DNA of 14,430 nt from assembly GCA_025454075.1 (NCBI GenBank), contig JALOPD010000103.1, positions 1 through 14,430 on the forward strand, given 5' to 3'. Shown in pieces: positions 6,329 to 12,122 of this stretch. The translations under genes were made by a program, and so were the position numbers. Below the pieces are notes generated by a model. That model ran no database searches, was not told the DNA's origin, and saw only the letters and a list, made by a program, of their open reading frames with translations. The stretch's first letter is position 1; each line of letters starts with the position of its first letter. Origin of the DNA: Desulfobacterales bacterium. GTDB lineage: Bacteria; Desulfobacterota; Desulfobacteria; Desulfobacterales; UBA2174_A.

Positions 6329-8908
6329 ATGATCTCCAAGGAACTCATCCAAGAACTGCGACGAATCGTCGGCGACCAGCACGTGTCCGAGTCCCGCACG
6401 GCAGCGGAACTTTATTCTTATGACGCCTCTCTCGCCAAGGGTGCGCCCGGTGCGGTGGTGTTTCCAGCCGACAGCGCCGAGACCGCGCAGGTGGTGAAGG
6501 CGGCGGCCCGGGCCAAGGTGCCTTTCGTGCCGCGCGGGTTCGGAACCAACCTCTCCGGAGGCACGGTGTTGCCCTACGGCGGCCTTACGGTCTGCCTCTC
6601 CCGTTTAAATCGCATCCTTGGCATTTTCCCCGCAAGCCGCAGCGCCGTAGTCCAGCCCGGCGTAACCAACCTGGAGCTTCAAAACGCGCTGTCCCCCCTG
6701 GGTTTTTTCTACGCCCCGGACCCCGCCAGCCAGAAAGTCGCCACCCTGGGCGGCAATGTCGGCGAAAACTCTGGCGGCCCGCGCTGCCTCAAGTACGGGG
6801 TCACCACCAACCATGTGCTCGGGCTGGAGGTCATTCTGAGCTCCGGAGAGCGCCTGCGCCTGGGAGGGGCCGAGGTCGACCCGCTCGGATACGACCTGCG
6901 GGCCGTGCTCATCGGCAGCGAGGGCACTTTGGCCGTGGTGACCGAGGTCACCGTGCGCATCATGCCGAAGCCGGAAAAAGTGGTCACACAGCTCGTGGTG
7001 TACAACGCCGTCGACGATGCGGCCCGTTCGGTGGCCGACATCATCGCCGCCGGGATCGTGCCGGCGACGCTGGAGATGATGGATTCCCAGATCATTCGGG
7101 CGGTGGAGGACAGCTACGTCTGCGGCTACCCGCGGGATGCGGCGGCGGTCCTGATCATCGAAGTGGAGGGGCCGGCCGAAGGCCTGGAAAAGCAGGCCGG
7201 CCGCATCCGCGAGATCTGCACGGCCAACGGCTGCCGGGAGGTCCGGGACGCGGCCAGCGCCGAGGAACGCGGCCGCCTTTGGGAAGGCCGGCGCGGCGCC
7301 TTCGGAGCGGTGGCGCGGCTGGCGCCGAACTACCTGGTCAACGACTGTACGGTGCCGCGCACGCTGCTGCCGAAGGCGCTGGCGCAGGTCGCCGAGATCG
7401 TGAAGCGTCACGGCTTCGAACACGGAAACGTCTTTCACGCCGGCGACGGGAACCTGCACCCCCTGATTCTGTTCGACTCGCGCGACCCGGACCAGCTCAA
7501 GCGGGTCCACGAAGCCGGATGGGAAATCATGCAGGCCTGCGTGGCGCTGGGCGGAACCATTTCGGGCGAGCACGGAATCGGCCTCGAAAAAATGGAGGCC
7601 ATGCGCATGGTGTTTTCGGATACGGACATCGAGGCCCAGCGCTCGCTTCAGGAGGCCTTCGACCCGGACCGCGTCCTGAACCCGGGGAAAATGTTCCCGG
7701 ACACAAGCCTCCCCTTCGCCTTCAAGGACCAGGCGGCCTGGGTGCGAACCGACGACGCGCTGAGCGCCGTCGAAAAGCGCATGGCCGAGGACGTGAAACA
7801 GGCCTTTGTCGAGAACCGGGCGCTCACGCCTCTCGGCGGCGGCTCTCTGGCAGACGCGGGAAACCTCCCGGCACGGCCTGCGACATCGCTGCGCACGAAC
7901 GCGCTCGACCGGATCATCGAGCTTGACGCGCCCAACCAGTACTTCACGTCCGGCGCCGGAATCACGCTCGCCGCCGTCCAAGAGGCGCTGGCGCCGCACA
8001 ACCAGTGGCTGCCCCTGCGGCCGGCTCTCGGCCTGCTGCGGCGAACCATCGGCGGTATTGCGGCCACCGGCGCTTTCGGCCCGGAGCGGCTCGCCTATGG
8101 CGCGCCGCGCGAACTGCTGCTCGGCCTGCGTTTCATCGACGGCCGCGGGCGGTTGATCAACGCCGGCGGAAAAGTCGTGAAGAACGTCGCCGGCTACGAC
8201 ATGACCCGCCTCGTTGCCGGGTCGGCCGGGACTCTGGGCCTCATCACTCGGGTAACCATGAAAACCGCTACCCGGCCGGAGCGCTGCGCGCTGGTTTCGG
8301 CCTGCGGCGTCCCAGAAGCCTGCGGCAGCCTGGCGGCGCAGCTGCTAGGCTCCAGCATTGGGGCCGTATTTGCCGCAGCCGCCCCCGATGACGGCGGTGA
8401 AATCTGGCGGATGTACGTCGGCTTCGAGGGCTTCGGCGAGGCCGTCGCCGCCCAGCTCGACCGGGCCGAAGCCCTTTTCGAGAAGACCGACTTCAGGTCC
8501 GTCCGCGTCGAGGACTACGATGTCCTCACCGGGCCCTTCTCCGGCCTGTATGACCGCATCGCCGGCTTTCCGTTCGTCTTGCGGACGGCAGCGCCGCCGG
8601 ACCGGGCCGGACGGGCCGCCGCCGTTTTGCGGCAGCAGGCCGCGGTTGAGACGTTGCTGGTCGATTTCGGCTGCGGCCGGGTTTTAGCGGGCAGCCGCGA
8701 CCTGAACGATGCGTCCTGGCACGAGATCGTGCAGCGGCTGCGTGAGCTGGCGGGGCATGCCGTTCTGGAAAAAAGTCCGGATGAATTCAAAGCGCGCAAC
8801 GACGTGTTCGGTCCCCTGCGGCCGGAATGGGACCTCATGCACCGGGTAAAGGACATCCTCGATCCGAAGCATATCTTTTCGCCTGGTAAGATGCCGGGGA
8901 GGGTTTAG
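6329..8908 (+). CDS. Glycolate oxidase flavoprotein, GlcD-GlcE fusion
   Basis: It oxidises glycolate (or a related 2-hydroxy acid such as D-lactate) to glyoxylate and passes electrons through GlcF to the respiratory chain. E. coli makes GlcD (499 residues) and GlcE (350) as separate proteins. Here they are one frame of 859 residues. The GlcD half (1 to about 456) has the FAD-binding PCMH fold (PFVPRGFGTNLSGGT, then GGNVGENSGGPRCLKYG and LIGSEGTLAVVTEV). Its FAD-oxidase C-terminal domain contains HAGDGNLHP, GEHGIG (413-418) and NPGKMFP (451-457). The GlcE half (about 476-859) has a second FAD-type fold with AGAGITLAAVQEAL-like sequence, GGKVVKNVAGYDMTRLVAGSAGTLGLIT, and the terminal DPKHIFSPGKMPGRV. 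The joining stretch, about residues 457-476, looks like a plain linker. The ATG has AGAGG close upstream. The glcF gene follows after 3 bases. D-lactate dehydrogenase is the main alternative. Confidence 0.9.
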   Translation: MISKELIQELRRIVGDQHVSESRTAAELYSYDASLAKGAPGAVVFPADSAETAQVVKAAARAKVPFVPRGFGTNLSGGTVLPYGGLTVCLSRLNRILGIFPASRSAVVQPGVTNLELQNALSPLGFFYAPDPASQKVATLGGNVGENSGGPRCLKYGVTTNHVLGLEVILSSGERLRLGGAEVDPLGYDLRAVLIGSEGTLAVVTEVTVRIMPKPEKVVTQLVVYNAVDDAARSVADIIAAGIVPATLEMMDSQIIRAVEDSYVCGYPRDAAAVLIIEVEGPAEGLEKQAGRIREICTANGCREVRDAASAEERGRLWEGRRGAFGAVARLAPNYLVNDCTVPRTLLPKALAQVAEIVKRHGFEHGNVFHAGDGNLHPLILFDSRDPDQLKRVHEAGWEIMQACVALGGTISGEHGIGLEKMEAMRMVFSDTDIEAQRSLQEAFDPDRVLNPGKMFPDTSLPFAFKDQAAWVRTDDALSAVEKRMAEDVKQAFVENRALTPLGGGSLADAGNLPARPATSLRTNALDRIIELDAPNQYFTSGAGITLAAVQEALAPHNQWLPLRPALGLLRRTIGGIAATGAFGPERLAYGAPRELLLGLRFIDGRGRLINAGGKVVKNVAGYDMTRLVAGSAGTLGLITRVTMKTATRPERCALVSACGVPEACGSLAAQLLGSSIGAVFAAAAPDDGGEIWRMYVGFEGFGEAVAAQLDRAEALFEKTDFRSVRVEDYDVLTGPFSGLYDRIAGFPFVLRTAAPPDRAGRAAAVLRQQAAVETLLVDFGCGRVLAGSRDLNDASWHEIVQRLRELAGHAVLEKSPDEFKARNDVFGPLRPEWDLMHRVKDILDPKHIFSPGKMPGRV

Positions 8909-8911
8909 CCC

Positions 8912-10153
8912 TTGAGCTTATCGGAACACTACGACGAAATCGCCCACTGCAACCATTGCGGTTTCTGCCAGACGGCCTGCCCGATTTTCCGCTCCACCGG
9001 CTATGAAGGCGGGGTCGCGCGGGGACGGCTGGCACTGCTGCGAGCCGTGATCGAGGGCCGGCTCCCATGGAGCCCGGAGCTCGAGGAGCCCCTTTACAGC
9101 TGCCTGCTCTGCGGGGCCTGCACGAGCAACTGCTTCCCGGCGATCCCGACCGCAGATCTGGTCACCACGGCGCGCTCGGAGTACCTCGAAAAAGTCGGCC
9201 GCAAATCCATCCACCGCCTGCTGTTCGACAAACTGCTGCCTTACCCCCGGCGGCTGCACCTGGCCGCGCGGGCCGCCGCCCTGGGCAAGAACAGCGGCAT
9301 GAGCGAATTGGCCCGCGCGCTGGGGCTGTTGCGCATTTTCGGCCGCGATTTATCCCGTGCAGAGGCGATGGTCGACCGGCTGCCGGCGCAGCCGTTCCGC
9401 GCCCGCTTCAAGCCCGGAGTCTTCGACGGGCAGGGCCGCAGCCGGCGGGTCGCCTATTTTGTGGGCTGCGGCGTCGACGTGGTCAGCCACACGGCCGGGG
9501 AGGCCACTCTCACCCTGTTACGGCGATTCAGCCGGAGCGTTCAGGTGCTCAACAACAACTGCTGCGGTCTTCCCGCGTGGTCTTACGGGGACCTTGCTTC
9601 GGCGCGCAAGCTGGCGGAAAAGAACCTGCCGCTGCTCGAAGCCGAAAGCGTCGACGCCATCGTAACGGACTGTTCGAGCTGCACCGGCTTCATCAAGAAA
9701 TACCCGCGCCTGTTTCCCGAAGGCGATCCGCTTCACGGGGCCGCCCAGGCGGTGGCCGTCAAGGCCAAGGACGTATCGGAGTGGCTCGCCGCCGAGGTCG
9801 CCCCCGTCTCAAAAGAGCTGCAGGGCAAGCGCGTCACCTTCCACGACCCCTGCCACGCCTCGCGGGGCCAGGGCCTGGTGAAGCAGCCGCGGGAGCTGCT
9901 GCGCCGGATGCCGGGAGCGGATTTCGTCGAACTGCCGGAAGCGGATTGGTGCTGCGGGGGGGCGGGGTCCTACGCGCTGTCGCACTACGACCTCGCCATG
10001 CAGGTCCTCGACCGCAAGATGGAAAATCTTAAAAAAACCGCCGCGGAGGTCCTGGTGACCACCTGCCCAGCCTGCATCCTGCAGCTATCGTATGGCGTGC
10101 GGCGGCATGGGCTTAAAGTTCAAGTCAAGCATCTCACCGAGGTGGTTTCATAA
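8912..10153 (+). CDS. glcF: Glycolate oxidase iron-sulfur subunit GlcF
   Basis: This is the electron-transfer subunit of the glycolate oxidase complex on the inner face of the membrane. The 413 residues match the usual GlcF length (407 in E. coli). Two 4Fe-4S ferredoxin-type motifs stand at the N-terminus: Cys13, 16, 19, 23 (CNHCGFCQTACP) and Cys64, 67, 70, 74 (CLLCGACTSNCFP). Two CCG domains follow. The first has NNNCCGLPAW (Cys217-218) with DCSSC (254-257), and the second has DPCH (Cys314), DWCCGGAGSY (347-348) and TCPAC (385-388). The start is TTG at 8912, chosen because GGGGAGGG lies about 8 bases upstream, the glcDE stop is only 3 bases before, and no earlier ATG fits. The non-ATG start and tight spacing imply coupled translation with glcDE. 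The gene is complete and ends 99 bases before a strong terminator. Confidence 0.93.
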   Translation: MSLSEHYDEIAHCNHCGFCQTACPIFRSTGYEGGVARGRLALLRAVIEGRLPWSPELEEPLYSCLLCGACTSNCFPAIPTADLVTTARSEYLEKVGRKSIHRLLFDKLLPYPRRLHLAARAAALGKNSGMSELARALGLLRIFGRDLSRAEAMVDRLPAQPFRARFKPGVFDGQGRSRRVAYFVGCGVDVVSHTAGEATLTLLRRFSRSVQVLNNNCCGLPAWSYGDLASARKLAEKNLPLLEAESVDAIVTDCSSCTGFIKKYPRLFPEGDPLHGAAQAVAVKAKDVSEWLAAEVAPVSKELQGKRVTFHDPCHASRGQGLVKQPRELLRRMPGADFVELPEADWCCGGAGSYALSHYDLAMQVLDRKMENLKKTAAEVLVTTCPACILQLSYGVRRHGLKVQVKHLTEVVS

Positions 10154-10252
10154 CCAGGGGATGATACCACCTGTTCGGCTTTTTGAAAAAACGGCGCCCC
10201 CGCCCGCGGCCGTTCGAGCCGGATGTTGCGGCTTTGGGCATATCACCTGTTA

Positions 10253-10304
10253 TTTTAAAAAACACCGTGGCGGCGTTTTTATGCCGCCACGGTGTTTTTT
10301 AAAA
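10253..10304. terminator. Bidirectional rho-independent terminator between glcF and FAH-family gene
   Basis: This is a perfect 22-bp inverted repeat (arms 10253-10274 and 10283-10304) around an 8-base loop GTTTTTAT. The GC core is CACCGTGGCGGC paired with GCCGCCACGGTG, flanked by A- and T-runs, so each strand reads a GC stem followed by TTTTTT. It would stop the glcDE-glcF transcript on the plus strand and the FAH-family transcript on the minus strand. One arm lies inside the FAH gene and encodes its last residues. Confidence 0.93.
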
Positions 10305-11043
10305 TCCCGATCCCGTCTATCTCCACTTCCACGGTGTCCCCCGGTTTCAGGGCGCTGGTCGTTCCCGGCGTGCCGGTGTAAATCACATCGCCGGGATACA
10401 GCGTCACCGACCGGCTGGCGTGGCTCACCACCGTGGCCGGGTCGAAGAGCAGGTCGCTCAGGAACTGCGACTGCTTCACTTCGCCGTTGACGCGCGTCTG
10501 CAGCCGCGAGGCCTTGTAGTCCAGGCCGACGGCGATGGCCGGCCCCATGGGTCCGAAGGTGTCGGACCCCTTGGCGCGCCACCACTGCAGGTCGCCCTTC
10601 TGCCAATCGCGCTCACTCACGTCGATTCCGCAGGTGTAGCCGAAGATGCAGCCGGCCGCCTGATCCGGTGAGACCCTCTTGGTTTTCTTGCCGATCACGA
10701 CCACCAGTTCTCCCTCGTAATGCACGTTCCCGGCGCCCTCCGGAATGACGATTTTACCATCCGGTTCCAGCAGGCAGGAGATCGGCTTCCAGAAGAGCTC
10801 AGGCTTGGCAGGTGCCGGCCGGTCCCCCAGGTGGCTTTTGTAGTTCAGCCCCACCGCAAGGATCTTTAACGGCTCGCATGGCCACAGGAGGCGCACCTCG
10901 TTCAATCCGATTCTTGCCGTCGTCTGCGTTCCGCCCCCAAATAGATCCCCTTGGATCTGAGAGATGACGGCGCCGTCTAAAATACCGTAGGAGGTTTTCC
11001 CCTGATGCTCATACCGAACGAATTTTTTTGCAGGCGGTTTCAT
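10279..11043 (-). CDS. Fumarylacetoacetate hydrolase (FAH) family protein
   Basis: A 254-residue cytoplasmic enzyme of the FAH superfamily, which hydrolyses, decarboxylates or cleaves 2-oxo acids using Mg2+ or Mn2+. The N-terminal part (1-60) is a small cap and the catalytic fold runs from about 60 to 254. Visible family features are GLNYKSH (65-71), metal ligands Glu110 and Glu112 in HYEGELVVVIG, Asp141 in GIDVSERD, RAKGSDTFGPMGP (156-168), and the tail YTGTPGTTSALKPGDTVEVE. The ATG is preceded by AAAGGAGGAATCA, a strong ribosome site. It is divergent from the IclR gene and shares its regulatory region. Members act as acylpyruvate hydrolases, oxaloacetate decarboxylases, ureidoglycolate lyases or aromatic-pathway isomerases/decarboxylases. 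The glyoxylate context makes a reaction yielding glyoxylate or pyruvate attractive, but the substrate cannot be read from sequence. The C-terminal KNTVAA is encoded within the terminator stem. Confidence 0.88.
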   Translation of the reverse strand: MKPPAKKFVRYEHQGKTSYGILDGAVISQIQGDLFGGGTQTTARIGLNEVRLLWPCEPLKILAVGLNYKSHLGDRPAPAKPELFWKPISCLLEPDGKIVIPEGAGNVHYEGELVVVIGKKTKRVSPDQAAGCIFGYTCGIDVSERDWQKGDLQWWRAKGSDTFGPMGPAIAVGLDYKASRLQTRVNGEVKQSQFLSDLLFDPATVVSHASRSVTLYPGDVIYTGTPGTTSALKPGDTVEVEIDGIGILKNTVAA

Positions 11044-11098
11044 TGATTCCTCCTTTCAGGCCCCTCACATGGCTGAACCCTCTTGTACCAAAAAACAG

Positions 11099-11128
11099 TT
11101 GACAATGTTAGTTGCATTCCATTAAAAT
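11099..11128 (+). promoter_or_regulatory. Candidate sigma-70 promoter for the IclR gene
   Basis: TTGACA at 11099-11104 and TAAAAT at 11123-11128 are separated by 18 bases and match the sigma-70 consensus at 6/6 and 5/6. Transcription would start near 11135, inside the first palindromic 15-mer. This arrangement suggests repression by a protein bound there, most simply the IclR-family product itself. Confidence 0.6.
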
Positions 11129-11142
11129 TTCATTATACGGAA
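11128..11142. promoter_or_regulatory. Candidate operator 1 (TTTCATTATACGGAA)
   Basis: An imperfect palindrome related to the perfect one at 11148-11162, with centres 20 bases (about two helical turns) apart. Its reverse strand contains TATAAT (11137-11132), a perfect -10 hexamer for the divergent FAH-family gene. It also touches the -10 of the upstream plus-strand promoter. Binding of the IclR-family protein here is inferred. Confidence 0.5.
11132..11137 (-). promoter_or_regulatory. Candidate -10 element of the FAH-family gene
   Basis: TATAAT reads on the minus strand about 90 bases before the FAH-family ATG. No convincing -35 hexamer lies 16-18 bases upstream, so this promoter may need an activator or be weak. 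Confidence 0.45.
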
Positions 11143-11147
11143 TAAAA

Positions 11148-11162
11148 TTCCATATAATGGAA
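11148..11162. promoter_or_regulatory. Candidate operator 2 (TTCCATATAATGGAA)
   Basis: A perfect inverted repeat with 6-base arms TTCCAT/ATGGAA and a 3-base centre, in the region shared by the FAH and IclR genes. It contains a plus-strand TATAAT at 11153-11158. A further half-site, TTCCATTA, stands at 11117-11124. Size, symmetry and TTCCA/TGGAA half-sites are typical of IclR-family operators, and these regulators usually bind their own promoter region. Confidence 0.62.
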
Positions 11163-11173
11163 ACATTTGAACC

Positions 11174-11190
11174 ACGCTCCACCGGAGCGT
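11174..11190 (+). promoter_or_regulatory. 5'-UTR hairpin covering the IclR ribosome site
   Basis: ACGCTCC and GGAGCGT form a perfect 7-bp stem with loop ACC in the leader of the IclR gene. The right arm holds GGAG, the only Shine-Dalgarno-like sequence, 13 bases before the ATG at 11201. Folding would hide it and could keep regulator levels low. It could equally be a small DNA palindrome bound by protein. Confidence 0.4.
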
Positions 11191-11200
11191 CCCTTAAACG

Positions 11201-11953
11201 ATGGCTCACGAAACCTCTCTGGACAAGGCGTTGAACGTTCTGGAAATGATCGCCCAGGCGGGAGAGGCGCGGCTCAGCGCGCTGGCGGAGGAAACCGGCT
11301 ATCCCCCGGCCACGATCCACCGTATTCTGAGCGTATTGGTGCGACGGCGGTATGTCAGGCAGGACGCCGCGACCCGGAAGTACATGCCGAGTCTGAAGTG
11401 CCTGGATCTCGCCTCCCGGGTCAAAGACCATCTCGAGATCATTACGGCGGCCAGGCCGGTGATGCAGAAATTGATGGAAAAAACCGGGGAGACCGTCAAC
11501 CTGGTGTGTTTCGAGGACATGGAAGCCGTCTACATCGATCAGATCTCGAACACCAAATCCCTCCTGCGCATGTTCACCCGGGTGGGCGCGCGGGTCCCTC
11601 TCCACAGCTCGGGCGTGGGCAAGGCTTTTCTCGCCGGGCGCCCGCCGGCGGAGGCTCTCGACTATTTCAGAAGAGCGAGGAAAGAACGCTACACGAAAAA
11701 CAGCCTGATGAAGGAAGACCAGTTCCTGCGAGACCTGGAAGAGACCCGCACGCGTGGATACGCCGTGGACCGGGAAGAGTTCGAGGACGGTGTCGGCTGC
11801 ATTGCGGTGGTCATCACCCAAAACAGTGAAGCAGCCGGTGCCATGAGCATCTCGGGGCCGAGCTCCAGGCTTTTCGGGGCTAACACCGGCCGGCTGGCCG
11901 CCGAGGTGGTCAGAAGCGCCGCCGCCGTCTCCCACCGCATTTCAGGGAGTTGA
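11201..11953 (+). CDS. IclR-family transcriptional regulator
   Basis: A 250-residue cytoplasmic DNA-binding regulator of normal IclR length. The winged helix-turn-helix occupies about residues 5-68 (SLDKALNVLEMIAQ, then LSALAEETGYPPATIHRILSVLV as the recognition region). The effector-binding domain (about 75-248) shows VPLHSSGVGKAFLA, RGYAVDREEFEDGVGCIAVVI and MSISGPSSRL, standard IclR_C landmarks. E. coli relatives IclR and AllR respond to glyoxylate, and AllR represses gcl. Lying between a FAH-family gene and gcl and downstream of glycolate oxidase, this protein is therefore a plausible glyoxylate-responsive repressor. That is inference from family and context. The ATG at 11201 has only GGAG 13 bases upstream. 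It is divergent from the FAH gene with two palindromes between them, suggesting control of both genes. Confidence 0.92.
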   Translation: MAHETSLDKALNVLEMIAQAGEARLSALAEETGYPPATIHRILSVLVRRRYVRQDAATRKYMPSLKCLDLASRVKDHLEIITAARPVMQKLMEKTGETVNLVCFEDMEAVYIDQISNTKSLLRMFTRVGARVPLHSSGVGKAFLAGRPPAEALDYFRRARKERYTKNSLMKEDQFLRDLEETRTRGYAVDREEFEDGVGCIAVVITQNSEAAGAMSISGPSSRLFGANTGRLAAEVVRSAAAVSHRISGS

Positions 11954-12005
11954 ACCCGGCGCACATCACATGAACCTGTTAAGGGCCGCCTATTGGAATT
12001 GACAG

Positions 12006-12058
12006 CCCCCCACCTCGCCCTTCCCTCTCCCCCAGGAATGGGGAGGGGAATGAGGGGA
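12006..12058. repeat. GC-rich dispersed hairpin repeat, diverged copy 3
   Basis: A C-rich half (CCTCGCCCTTCCCTCTCCC) followed by a G-rich half (GGGGAGGGGAATGAGGGGA) lies between the IclR gene and gcl. Layout and composition match copies 1 and 2 at 2256 and 4851, but the sequence has diverged. On the plus strand it lies in the gcl leader region, where a GC stem could attenuate readthrough from the IclR gene. Confidence 0.45.
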
Positions 12059-12122
12059 CCGATCTCGGTCAATACCATTTCGTGACGATTCATATCTTTC
12101 ACTCATGGGAAAGGACACCATT

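Noticed and set aside
6605..7999. A 464-codon minus-strand open frame opposite glcDE
   Set aside because: It is low-complexity, Arg/His-rich and lacks domain features. It mirrors the codon bias of the glycolate oxidase gene.
11999..12004. TTGACA upstream of gcl as a -35 element
   Set aside because: The sequence 16-18 bases downstream is C-rich repeat with no -10 resemblance.
12105..12122. Alternative Gcl start at 12105, adding MGKDTI
   Set aside because: The AAAGGA that serves the 12123 ATG would lie inside the coding sequence, and only MPKM aligns with the E. coli start.
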